Assembly (NCBI GenBank): GCA_039819485.1
Contig: JBCBRY010000019.1
Coordinates: 31,115-95,114 of the forward strand
Origin: UBA6168 sp039819485
GTDB lineage: Bacteria; Bacteroidota; Bacteroidia; Chitinophagales; Saprospiraceae
DNA: 64,000 nt
Direction of reading: 5' to 3'
This document shows positions 35,538 through 44,337 of the stretch, one piece after another (the stretch's first letter is position 1; each line of letters begins with the position of its first letter). The translations under genes were made by a program, and so were the position numbers. The notes under the pieces are model-generated. The model was not told the DNA's origin and did no database searches. It worked only from the letters and a program-made list of their open reading frames with translations.

Positions 35538-35735
35538 ATGAAATTACATAAAACAAACGACTGGGACGTCCACAGCTCCCGGCAGCTCAACATCAACCTC
35601 AAAGACTTGAAAATCCTTTTCAATTCCCTGGCTATGGACATTGAAGCCGACCCGAATCCCGATCCGGAGAAAATCAATTTGCGGGACAGAATGGACAAGC
35701 TGATCGAGCAAGACCCAAACCAGCCCTATGGCTGA
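35538..35735 (+). CDS. Small charged protein, hypothetical
   Basis: 65 residues, acidic and basic throughout (DIEADPNPDPEKINLRDRMDKL), no cysteines, signal or membrane segment. I do not recognise it. A minus-strand frame overlaps the same DNA but has a less natural composition. Coding status is uncertain. Confidence 0.4.
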   Translation: MKLHKTNDWDVHSSRQLNINLKDLKILFNSLAMDIEADPNPDPEKINLRDRMDKLIEQDPNQPYG

Positions 35736-35853
35736 GGCTCTGGTCAGGGTATTAAACCTGGAATTTTGACCTGGTCGCTTTCTGACGCCCTGCATAGGCC
35801 AACCGTATGATTTTCAACTAATTCGACCAATTTCGCCAACCTACGTCTCCCCC

Positions 35854-37188
35854 TTACGGCACGTTGACGCAAAAGGCATCCACCAACCGGCAGATGATTA
35901 TCTCGACAGGGCCATTGCCCGTACCAACCGGGAGGCAGACCTCGTAGGTGATCGTATTGGTGGATTGGCCACTCACAGTAGTCAAAGGTGAGATGACTGT
36001 TCCCCCCTGGACAACCTCGTAGTTGAAACTAAAAGGAGGGGTGCCCGAAACTTCCAGGGTAATGTCTTCACACTTGCCCGGACATAGCCCTGCTGACCCA
36101 CTTGTGATAGACAGCAACTCCGGCTCAGGGTTCCAGGTGATGGCAATAGGAGGTGAAACATCCGTGCAGTCATCTGTCAGATCCACCTGGCCGTTTACTT
36201 CGTCTCCGACCACCCTTGCAATATAATAAGTCACTCCCAGCTGAAGCGGCGGTTCAAAGGGGAAAAAGGGACTATTGCTTTGGATCAGGATCGAGGTCAA
36301 CGGATTGTTCGGGTCGGTATACAAGATGTACTGGACGATATCATTGTAATCCAGTAGAGCGTCATTGTTAAAAATGGCTGTATAGCCCAGCGGCGCGCAA
36401 CGGAGTACGGTAGAAGTAGCCGGTGTGCCCGCTGAATTCGGAAAGCAGATGCAGGGTGACGGCGGGGCACCGGCCGGCAGGGCACTGATCGCATACACGA
36501 ACAGGTCAGGGTCTTCACACAAGAAGGTCGTGTCATAAGTAACTGGATCGAACAGGATGAAATCGGTCTGTTGGGTAATGCCCCCACCTTTATCTGTTAC
36601 AATGACGTCTCCGTTCGGAAGGGTAGCCGAATCATTAATGTCATTTATAAAAGGAATAATTTGCGTAGAAGCGCTTGGATCATTTATGTCAATTTCATAA
36701 ATGGGCCTGGTACCGGGGCCTTCATAACCAAGGCCATACAAGGTATTCCCGACGAAGTAAAACGCATCGATGCCCAGGGGCGGGGGAAAACTCCCGATAA
36801 AAGTAGTGGTGTTGGTGATTGGGTCGAAGAGCAGCAGGGAAGGCCCATTCGACACATAAATATTGCCGTTGGGATGAATGATGGCCGCCTCCCAGTTTTC
36901 ATTGATGGTGGCGATGGGGACGGGGTTCGGTGGATCAAAAACTTGATTGAAGCCATTTTCGGAAACGATGACATTACCGTCGGGCAAAGTCAATATTCCA
37001 TCAACGGTCGGGCCGAAAGTAGCCTCTGAGACGATACAGAATTCACAAGTTGCCAGGTCGATCTGAAAGATGTACTTTGGGCCAGTTGAACCGATCGACC
37101 CAACGAAAACCATCGTCTGGTTCCAGAGCAGTTGAGGGGCAACGACAAGGCCCAAAAGAGCAAGAAGGACACGTTTTGTTTTTTTCAT
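35854..37188 (-). CDS. Secreted propeller-like protein without sorting domain
   Basis: 444 residues with a signal peptide (VLLALLGLVVAPQLLWNQ). Residues ~25-235 form propeller-like blades (IFQIDLATCEFCIVSEA, DGILTLPDGNVIVSENG, SATLPNGDVIVTDKGGG); then come beta-sandwich segments like those in giant Saprospiraceae exoproteins (YIARVVGDEVNGQVDLTDDC, ITSGSAGLCPGKCEDITLEVSG). It stops at CRLVDAFCVNVP without the C-terminal T9SS domain expected in such proteins, so it may be a truncated relative or be exported differently. No continuation was found in the DNA downstream. Confidence 0.75.
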   Translation of the reverse strand: MKKTKRVLLALLGLVVAPQLLWNQTMVFVGSIGSTGPKYIFQIDLATCEFCIVSEATFGPTVDGILTLPDGNVIVSENGFNQVFDPPNPVPIATINENWEAAIIHPNGNIYVSNGPSLLLFDPITNTTTFIGSFPPPLGIDAFYFVGNTLYGLGYEGPGTRPIYEIDINDPSASTQIIPFINDINDSATLPNGDVIVTDKGGGITQQTDFILFDPVTYDTTFLCEDPDLFVYAISALPAGAPPSPCICFPNSAGTPATSTVLRCAPLGYTAIFNNDALLDYNDIVQYILYTDPNNPLTSILIQSNSPFFPFEPPLQLGVTYYIARVVGDEVNGQVDLTDDCTDVSPPIAITWNPEPELLSITSGSAGLCPGKCEDITLEVSGTPPFSFNYEVVQGGTVISPLTTVSGQSTNTITYEVCLPVGTGNGPVEIIICRLVDAFCVNVP

Positions 37189-37391
37189 AGAAAGCGGTGT
37201 TGAGGTGGTTCAGGGGTCAGGAATCAGGGGCCAAGGGTCAGGTTTGGGGTTAGATGTCAGGACTTAAACACCAAAGCTGGAAATGGGTTTTGCAACCGCA
37301 CCTTAGAAGTCCCCTTCGACGGTGCCGGAGCGGGCTTCGGCGGTACGGCAAAACTTTTATCTTTAGCCCAACATTAAAAACACTTACAAAC

Positions 37392-40300
37392 ATGACTGCC
37401 GAAGAAATCATTCAAAAGGAAAGGGAAGAACGGACGGGCTTTCTGGATATCGGAAATTGTGGGTTGACAGAACTGCCTGATCTGTCGGACATGGATTGGT
37501 TGGAGACGTTGGTTGTGTCGAATAAAGGAGCTTATTCAGCGAGAGCAAAATGGGGAAGGAAACCGAATAAAGGAACTCGAAACACATTTTTCAAGAAACC
37601 TGTACATCCTTTGCCGGCCAGTATCAAGCGATTGTATTTTGCGGGCGTTATTCAAAAAAAATGGCAAGCCAGCGATTTTGGTTTCCTTAAAAACCTGACA
37701 CAGCTCATTATCCTTGACCTTAGCGAGAATCGAATTTTAGATGCCTCTTTCCTCAAGAAACTTAACCAGCTAACGTCTCTGAACCTCAGCCACAATAATA
37801 TTTCGGATACCTTTTTTTTAGTGAAACTCACGCAGCTCAGGTCGTTATATTTAAGTCAAAATAATATTTCCAATAGTAACTTTTTAAAGAGCTTAACCGG
37901 AAGAACGATTAGCCATCACCTTAAAAAACTATCTAAACTTGAAAGCCTCGATCTCAGTTTCAACCAAATTTCCAACATTTCCTTCACTGAAAATCATAGA
38001 AACCTCACTTCCCTCAACCTTTGGAACAACCAAATTTCCGATATTTCCTTTATTGAAAATCTTACAAACCTCACTTCTCTCAACCTTCGCGACAACAAAA
38101 TTTCCGATATTTCCTTTGATGAAAACCTTACAAACCTCACTTCTTTCAACCTTGGCAGCAACCAAATTTCCGATGTTTCCTTTATTGAAACCCTTTCTAA
38201 CCTTACTTATCTCGACCTTCACGATAACCATATTTCTAATATTTCCTTCATTAAAAACCTTACAAATCTCACTTCTCTCTACCTTGGCAACAACCAGATC
38301 TCGGACTTCTCCCCCCTCGAAAATCTACCAAAGCTTAAGATTCTTTTCCTCTATTCTAGCCAAATCTCAAATGTGAATTTCCTTGAAAAGCTCACAGGTC
38401 TTGAGACACTCTACCTCAATCAGAATCAAATCATGGATGCCTCCTCCCTGGGAAAACTCACGGGTCTTACTTCGCTTTTCCTTGAAAGCAATCAAATCTC
38501 AGATGTGTCCTTCCTCAAAAAGCTCATAAGGCTTAATTCACTTGGGCTCGACAATAATCAAATTTCAGATATTTCTTTCCTCAAGCAACTATCTAAGCTA
38601 ACCGAAATTCGTTTAGCAAAAAATCAGCTAACCGATCTTGCTCCCTTGTTACATTTTATGAAGGAGAAAAATATGAATGTAATTTGGGAAGAATCTTACC
38701 ACACTCACCATGGTTCAATCAACGTTAGAGACAACCCCATCGAACATCCCCCCATCGAAGTCGTCAAAAAAGGCAACGCCGCCATCCTCGAATATTTCCG
38801 CCAAAAAGAAAAGACCGGCGCCGCCCCCCTCCGTGAAGCCAAGCTCATCCTCCTCGGCGACGGCCGCTCCGGCAAAACTTCCCTTGCCCGCCGCCTGCTA
38901 AAAAAAGAGCTGCCAAAAGAAGAAGACCGCACCCTGGGCGTAGATATCCTCATCGACGAGTACACCTTTCCAATGCCGGAAGGCCCCGAGTTCAAACTGC
39001 ACATCTGGGACTTTGCGGGACAGGACAAGTACAAGCCGCTGCACCAGTTTTTTTACACCGAGGACGCCGTCTACGTCATGGTGGCCGACAGCGGCAATCC
39101 CGGAACCGACTACGACGACTGGCTGCAATCGGCAGAGCTATTTGGTGAAAACAGCCCGCTCCTACTGGCACTGAACGAATTCCGCGACGGCATCGGCATG
39201 GGCACTTTTGATGAGGAACACTGGAAAAAGCGTTTCCCCAAACTGCTCAAAGAAGTGTTTTTGGTGAACCTGCTCAAAATGGACAAGCAGTTCGAGGACC
39301 TGCAAAAGACCATCCATTTCCAGGCCCAACTGCTGCCGCACACCAAGCAGGAATACCCCAACAACTGGGCGGCCGTCCGCCAGGAACTCGAACGCCGCCG
39401 GAACGAAAATTTCATCTCGTTTCAGGAATTCCTCAACATTTGCAAAGCCAACGACCTGCCCGAAAAACAGAGCGCCCTCATCCTTAGTAGCGTACTGCAT
39501 AAAATCGGTGTCTGCCTGCACTACCAACAAAGCGACCTGCTGCGGCAATATGTTATTTTGAAAAATGAGTGGGCCACCCAGGCGGTCTACCAAATCCTCG
39601 AAGACCGCATCGTGACGGAGGAGAAAAAAGGCTTTTTTGACAAAGCAGACCTCCGCCGCATTTGGTCGAGCAATGAATACAGCGAGATGCGCCCCCAACT
39701 GCTCGAACTGATGCGGCAGTTCAAAATGGCCTACCCGCTGCCCAACCAGCAGGAATTTATCACGCCACTGCTGCTGCCACTCGCTCCAGCAAAGGACTGG
39801 AAAATGCCAGCGGAAGCGTCTTTAGAATTATACTTTGAATACGAACTGATGCCGAAATTGCTGATGACCCAGTTCATCGTCACCCGCCACACCGATATTG
39901 ACCGGGGCCGAACCCTGGTCTGGCGCAACGGTGTGGTGCTTCGATGGCCGGATGCCCTCGCCGAAGTGACCAAGACCAAATCGCGGGGCCGGGACGCCTT
40001 TTACATCCGTTCGCAGGGCAGCAACCGCCGGGGGCTGCTGACGGCCATCCTGAAAACCTTTCGCGACCTGCACAGCGAATACAAAGGCATCAAGGTGTCG
40101 GAGATTGTCCCCTGCCCCTGTGAGGGCTGCCGCACCGAAAAAAACAAGCAACATTATTTTGAATTTGAGAACCTGAAAAACCGGATCGAAAAAGGCCGCC
40201 GCATCGTGGAATGCGACAAGTCTCTGGAGGAGGTGGAATTGGTGCGCCTGCTTGGCAATTATTTCACGTTCGATCAATTAACGGTCGGCCAGCCCGTGGT

Positions 40301-40811
40301 CATGCAGGATGCCAAAAAACCCGCAAGCCCCAAAAAGACCATCCGCATCTTCCTCGCCTCCTCGGCTGAGCTATCCGATGAACGCGAAAAGCTGCGCCAA
40401 TACATCAGCGAACGAAACGACCTTTCGCAGGAAAATGATTTGGGCTATTATTTAAAATTGGAAAACTGGGAGACCATGAGCGCTGCCATGTCCACCGACC
40501 GCAAACAGGATGATTACAACGAACGGATCAAGGTCTGCGATGTTTTTATTTGCCTAGTCCACACCAAGGTGGGCAAATACACAGAAGAGGAATTCGACTT
40601 CGCCTGGTCACTATTTCAAAAAACAACGAAGCCCCTTATCCTCACTTATTTCAAAAAAGACAAGATCGACCCCGATGTCGTTCAGCCCACGCGGGCCGCA
40701 TTTAAAAAGAAATTGGAAAAAGCACTCAATCATTTCCCTGATCATTACACAGGCTTTGCGGAACTGGAAGGCAAGGTGAGCAAGGAAATAGAGCGACTTT
40801 TATTGGAGTGA
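37392..40811 (+). CDS. LRR-ROC-COR (Roco) protein with C-terminal TIR/DUF4062-like module
   Basis: 1139 residues from the ATG at 37392. Order: ~15 SDS22-like leucine-rich repeats of 22 residues (~80-420); ROC GTPase with P-loop LLGDGRSGKTS (~485), switch DFAGQ (~541) and NEFRD in place of NKxD (~595); COR dimerisation region (~620-880); a CPCEGC zinc-like motif (~915); and a final ~150-residue domain (IRIFLASSAELSDEREKLR ... DVFICLVHTKVGKYTEEEF) resembling TIR/DUF4062-type effector or sensor modules found in bacterial conflict proteins. The domain name is by eye. Bacterial Roco proteins are cytosolic GTPase switches; ligand and output here are unknown. A REP-associated transposase lies just downstream. 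Confidence 0.88.
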   Translation: MTAEEIIQKEREERTGFLDIGNCGLTELPDLSDMDWLETLVVSNKGAYSARAKWGRKPNKGTRNTFFKKPVHPLPASIKRLYFAGVIQKKWQASDFGFLKNLTQLIILDLSENRILDASFLKKLNQLTSLNLSHNNISDTFFLVKLTQLRSLYLSQNNISNSNFLKSLTGRTISHHLKKLSKLESLDLSFNQISNISFTENHRNLTSLNLWNNQISDISFIENLTNLTSLNLRDNKISDISFDENLTNLTSFNLGSNQISDVSFIETLSNLTYLDLHDNHISNISFIKNLTNLTSLYLGNNQISDFSPLENLPKLKILFLYSSQISNVNFLEKLTGLETLYLNQNQIMDASSLGKLTGLTSLFLESNQISDVSFLKKLIRLNSLGLDNNQISDISFLKQLSKLTEIRLAKNQLTDLAPLLHFMKEKNMNVIWEESYHTHHGSINVRDNPIEHPPIEVVKKGNAAILEYFRQKEKTGAAPLREAKLILLGDGRSGKTSLARRLLKKELPKEEDRTLGVDILIDEYTFPMPEGPEFKLHIWDFAGQDKYKPLHQFFYTEDAVYVMVADSGNPGTDYDDWLQSAELFGENSPLLLALNEFRDGIGMGTFDEEHWKKRFPKLLKEVFLVNLLKMDKQFEDLQKTIHFQAQLLPHTKQEYPNNWAAVRQELERRRNENFISFQEFLNICKANDLPEKQSALILSSVLHKIGVCLHYQQSDLLRQYVILKNEWATQAVYQILEDRIVTEEKKGFFDKADLRRIWSSNEYSEMRPQLLELMRQFKMAYPLPNQQEFITPLLLPLAPAKDWKMPAEASLELYFEYELMPKLLMTQFIVTRHTDIDRGRTLVWRNGVVLRWPDALAEVTKTKSRGRDAFYIRSQGSNRRGLLTAILKTFRDLHSEYKGIKVSEIVPCPCEGCRTEKNKQHYFEFENLKNRIEKGRRIVECDKSLEEVELVRLLGNYFTFDQLTVGQPVVMQDAKKPASPKKTIRIFLASSAELSDEREKLRQYISERNDLSQENDLGYYLKLENWETMSAAMSTDRKQDDYNERIKVCDVFICLVHTKVGKYTEEEFDFAWSLFQKTTKPLILTYFKKDKIDPDVVQPTRAAFKKKLEKALNHFPDHYTGFAELEGKVSKEIERLLLE

Positions 40812-40856
40812 TCCGTATGTCGAAATTTTAGAAAACCTGTTTCAGGGCGAGACACA

Positions 40857-41201
40857 CAGTTGTTGCAAGTTTAGCGCATATCGTTGTTGCAAGTTTAGCG
40901 CAGCGTAACTTGCAACCCTCCCAATTGGCAGTTTGTAACTGCCATGCCCGACCGGGCAACCAAGCTTAATATTTACAGCAATGGCAACCTCGTTGTTGCA
41001 AGTTTAGCGAAGCGCAACTTGCAACGCCCCGTCAGGCAGTCTGTGACTGCCGGCCCGGCAAGGCTAAATAATTATCATTTTTTATTAATAACAGAATGGC
41101 AGTTGCAAACTGCCCGTTAGTCCGGTTGTAAGTGCCGCTTTGATTAACACTTACAACAACACGTCTTTTTTTGAACTTCTCTAAAATTCCCCCCGTTGCC
41201 T
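40857..41201. repeat. REP palindrome cluster downstream of Roco gene
   Basis: Three GTTGTTGCAAGTTTAGCG units with inverted mates (GTAACTTGCAAC), plus GGCAGTYTGTRACTGCC hairpins and an inverted TTAACACTTACAACAACA. The segment 40882-40988 is a near-identical direct repeat of 41202-41308. No gene other than the transposase is seen between 40812 and 41895. Confidence 0.8.
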
Positions 41202-41308
41202 CGTTGTTGCAAGTTTAGCGTAGCGTAACTTGCAACCCTCCCAACTGGCAGTTTGTAACTGCCATGCCCGACCGGGCAACCAAGCTTAATATTTACAGCA
41301 ATGGCAAC
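41202..41308. repeat. 107-bp direct repeat overlapping transposase 3' end
   Basis: Differs from 40882-40988 at only about two positions and has the same length. It includes the last 16 bases of the transposase reading frame, so the upstream copy is a remnant of another transposase-linked unit or a duplication. Confidence 0.85.
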
Positions 41309-41862
41309 TCCAACAATTCTACATTCAAAGGACATTCAACTGCTCTTCCAGCATAAGCTGTGGCACTTGAATGCATATAGTCGATTGGATTAAAAACGAT
41401 CCTTGCCCGAACCGGATTCAAATGGATGTACTCCAATTTTTGTTGAATGAATTTAATTGTGATTAATTCAACCGGATGGTTGTCCTGCTGCCAGACTTGA
41501 TAGTTTTTATTATTGGGGTTGTACTTCCCAGCCCTGGCGAACGCCCGTAACAACCAATTCCGTCTGCTTTCACGGCCATTATGAATGGCTTTGATCAATT
41601 CTTTTGAAGTATGCTTTTTGAAATCCCGGATAATACCGGACAACGGTTCACCACCTTCTGTTCGGGAGACAATGAGATGGAGATGACTGGGCATAAAGAC
41701 AAATGCATGCAAACGCAGCCCTTTGTTTGCCTGACAATAATTAAAAGAGTCGATCAGGATGTCTAAATATTCCACTCTCGTAAAAAGATCGATCCAATGG
41801 ACAATGGTAAAGGTGACAAAGTACAACCCCTCAGGATTGTTGATTTTGAGTATCCGACTCAT
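41293..41862 (-). CDS. REP-associated tyrosine transposase (RAYT, IS200-like)
   Basis: 189 residues; a Y1 HUH single-strand transposase. The metal-binding His60-x-His62 is in FMPSHLHLIV and the nucleophile is probably Tyr145 in KLEYIHLNPVRARIV. The N-terminal YFVTFTIVHWIDLFTR strand and the WQQDNHPVEL segment fit the RAYT branch. RAYTs process REP palindromes in their genome and are usually single-copy and domesticated. Both sides of this gene carry REP units, which supports the assignment. It appears intact. Confidence 0.92.
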   Translation of the reverse strand: MSRILKINNPEGLYFVTFTIVHWIDLFTRVEYLDILIDSFNYCQANKGLRLHAFVFMPSHLHLIVSRTEGGEPLSGIIRDFKKHTSKELIKAIHNGRESRRNWLLRAFARAGKYNPNNKNYQVWQQDNHPVELITIKFIQQKLEYIHLNPVRARIVFNPIDYMHSSATAYAGRAVECPLNVELLELPLL

Positions 41863-41895
41863 CGTAGCGTTTTGTCAAATGTAAAATGAATGGAT

Positions 41896-42307
41896 GGTAT
41901 GTGCAAATGGAAATGCGGGATAGCAGTTTTTAGTCTGAAAAGCTGGCAGTCGCAGACTGCTTGGTGGAAGCATTGCAAGTTGCACTTCGTTAAACTTGCA
42001 ACAACAAGGTATGTGCAAATGGAAATGCGGGATAGCAGTTTTTAGTCTGAAGGGCTGGCAGTCGCAGACTGCTTGGTGGAAGCGTTGCAGGTTGCACTTC
42101 GTTAAACTTGCAACAACAAGGTATGTGCAAATGGAAATGCGGAATTGCAGTTTTTAGTCTGAAAGGCCGACAGTCGCAGACTGCTTGGTGGAAGCGTTGC
42201 AGGTTGCACTTCGTTAAACTTGCAACAACAAGTCTGAAAGGCTGGCAGCCACAGACTGCTTGGTGGAAGCGTTGCAAGTTGTACTTCGTTAAACTTGCAA
42301 CAACAAG
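41896..42307. repeat. 112-bp tandem repeat array of REP units
   Basis: Units start at 41896, 42008 and 42120 with a shortened fourth from about 42232. Each unit has GGTATGTGCAAATGGAAATG, then GGCAGTCGCAGACTGC (a hairpin), then GTTGCACTTCGTTAAACTTG ending CAACAACAA. The array abuts the transposase start side. Units are nearly identical, implying recent amplification. Confidence 0.88.
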
Positions 42308-42365
42308 GTATTTACTCCAAACCACCGACTCTGCGTTTAAAATTTACGAGGTCTATTTAGAATAA

Positions 42366-42682
42366 AAATCAAAAAGGAAGGGCGTCGCCCTACGCAACGC
42401 CCTCCTCCAAAAAGTACCAACTTTTTTGGAATAATGAACACTAAGACAGAGATTAACACTAGGTCAAATGATATGATTTTTGATTTCCCGACCTGCGGTG
42501 CGGGATTTCGCTTCGCTCAATTTGGTTTTTGGTTTTTGGTTTTTGGTTTTTGGTTTTTGGTTTTTGGTTTTTGGTTTTAAGCTTGAATCAGTTCATTCAT
42601 ATATAGTTTCATGAGTTATGCGAATCAAGGGTAAAATGGGATGCCTTATAAAAAGGAGGGTTTGCATAAATCATAAATTAAG
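42366..42682. repeat. Intergenic region with 7-bp microsatellite and dispersed repeat
   Basis: About eight copies of GGTTTTT lie at 42520-42579. At 42621-42680 there is CGAATCAAGGGTAAAATGGG followed by ATGCCTTATAAAAAGGAGGG, a sequence also found at 50527-50609 and, inverted, at 59151-59192. No gene is seen. Confidence 0.75.
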
Positions 42683-44269
42683 TCACCTCACTTTAAGCAT
42701 TGCCCCCACCTTTTGTATGCCCCCGTTTTGCAGGCGGCCGTAATACACGCCGGCGGGCAGATCTTCTGAGTTCCACGAAATGGTGTTTTCACCGGGCGGA
42801 CATGGGCCGTTGAACGGAACGGCGACCAACTGGCCGGCGCCGTTGAATATTTGCAAGGTCGTTTTACCACCATCGCTGGCAAAAGTGATATTGGTGCTTT
42901 CGGTAAAGGGGTTCGGGTAATTATTTAACAGTTGTTTGGCGGCCTTTCGGTTTTGGTCACGGGCAGAGGTCATGACGCAGTCCGAATTGGCGATGAGGGG
43001 CAGGGTCGGGAATTGGTCGAGCATGATTTCCGGCAGGTCATTTTGCGGAACGCAAAACCAATCCTGCAACAAGGTGGTGTAGACCGAGCGGTAGTCGTGC
43101 TGCATGGCGAGGTTGTCATTGACGGAGGTGTTAGCAGGCAGGATCGGGTTGTCGCCAACGACGCCGGACAACACATTTTCACCGAAAACAAAAATCGGCG
43201 CTGCTGCTCCATGGTCGGTACCAACACTACCATTGGAGAGTATGCGCCGACCGAATTCGGAGTAAGTCATTCCTACGACCCGGTCTTGAATCCCGTGGAA
43301 GACCAGGTCGTCCATGAAAGCTTTGATGGCTTCGGACAAAGTTCTTAACAGATTGGCGTGTTTTCCTTCTTCATGGGCATCTCCGTCTACCTGAAAGCTG
43401 TGGGTATCAAAACCACCAAGGTTTACTTGATACACCCTGGTTTTGAGGCCACCGGCAATCAGTCGGGCCACTATTTTCAATTGTTCCGAAAGTCCTGTAT
43501 CGGGGTAGGCGGACTGAGCAGTCACGCTTTCGTAGGCCTCTTTGATATAATCCGAATAATGGTTGGCCTGGCGCGCAATCAACCTTACATAGCGCAACTG
43601 GTCACCGGCCGGAGTATCGGGAGTCGGCGTGTCCAGGCCTTCCACCAGGTCGTAAAATTCAGTGGGGTCTGAGAGCGCAATCCCCATCCCGAACAGCGGC
43701 CCCTGCATGGTCACGGAACTGGATGACCCGATTTCAATAGCCAGTGGGTGGGGCATGTCGGGATGAGGAAAGTCGAATGGGTAATTGGGGAATTCATAAT
43801 GTAGATAACGACCGATCCAGCCAGTGTTAAGCACCGTTTCGGCGCCGGACCCGGTCTGCCATATATCGGTGGCCCGGAAGTGGGAAAAATTCGGCTGGGG
43901 GAAGCCGACATTTTGCACGATGGAGAGTTTCCCCTCCTCGTAGAGATCCCGCATGGCGCCCATGGCGGGGTGTAATCCTAAGTGGTCGATGCCAGTGAGT
44001 CGGAGTACAATGTGTTCCTTGATGTATATCTGCTCCCGCGCGGCCTGGTACAGATCGTATTGATCCAGCGGGATGACGGTGTTCAAACCATCATTCCCGC
44101 CGTTGAGTTGGATCAATACCAACACTTTGTCAGTATCAGCAAGATAGGGAGAGAGCAGTTGTTGGAATGGCGTGTGTTTGTTCGCACGGACGTTAAAGCC
44201 ATTGAGCAGGCCCGGAAAAGAGGCGGCTGCGGCGGCGCCCGTGTATTTTAAGAAGTCTCGTTTTTTCAT
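42683..44269 (-). CDS. DUF1501 protein with T9SS type A sorting domain
   Basis: 528 residues from the ATG at 44269. The N-terminus KKRDFLKYTGAAAAASFPGLL looks like a Tat-type or Sec signal common to this family. The body has the alkaline-phosphatase-like DUF1501 pattern: VLIQLNGGNDGLNTVIPLDQ, SHFRATDIWQTGS, VNLGGFDTHSFQ, MTYSEFGRRILSNGSVGTDHGAAAPIFVFG. The C-terminal ~80 residues (NYPNPFTESTNITF ... PAGVYYGRLQNGG) form a T9SS type A domain. The gene follows DUF1800 by 68 bp on the same strand; the two families occur as a pair across Bacteroidota and Planctomycetota, with unproven function. Confidence 0.9.
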   Translation of the reverse strand: MKKRDFLKYTGAAAAASFPGLLNGFNVRANKHTPFQQLLSPYLADTDKVLVLIQLNGGNDGLNTVIPLDQYDLYQAAREQIYIKEHIVLRLTGIDHLGLHPAMGAMRDLYEEGKLSIVQNVGFPQPNFSHFRATDIWQTGSGAETVLNTGWIGRYLHYEFPNYPFDFPHPDMPHPLAIEIGSSSSVTMQGPLFGMGIALSDPTEFYDLVEGLDTPTPDTPAGDQLRYVRLIARQANHYSDYIKEAYESVTAQSAYPDTGLSEQLKIVARLIAGGLKTRVYQVNLGGFDTHSFQVDGDAHEEGKHANLLRTLSEAIKAFMDDLVFHGIQDRVVGMTYSEFGRRILSNGSVGTDHGAAAPIFVFGENVLSGVVGDNPILPANTSVNDNLAMQHDYRSVYTTLLQDWFCVPQNDLPEIMLDQFPTLPLIANSDCVMTSARDQNRKAAKQLLNNYPNPFTESTNITFASDGGKTTLQIFNGAGQLVAVPFNGPCPPGENTISWNSEDLPAGVYYGRLQNGGIQKVGAMLKVR

Positions 44270-44337
44270 TTTTGTGAGCAGAGAGTAGAAGGTAGAGGGT
44301 AGATGGACAAAAGACGCCTTTCTACCTTTTACCATCT

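Noticed and set aside
37254..37391. Longer start for the Roco protein
   Set aside because: The extra 46 residues are basic, non-LRR, and overlap intergenic repeat sequence; the ATG at 37392 fits better.
41896..42307. Possible CRISPR array
   Set aside because: The 112-bp units are contiguous and near-identical along their whole length with no unique spacers, and no cas genes are present.
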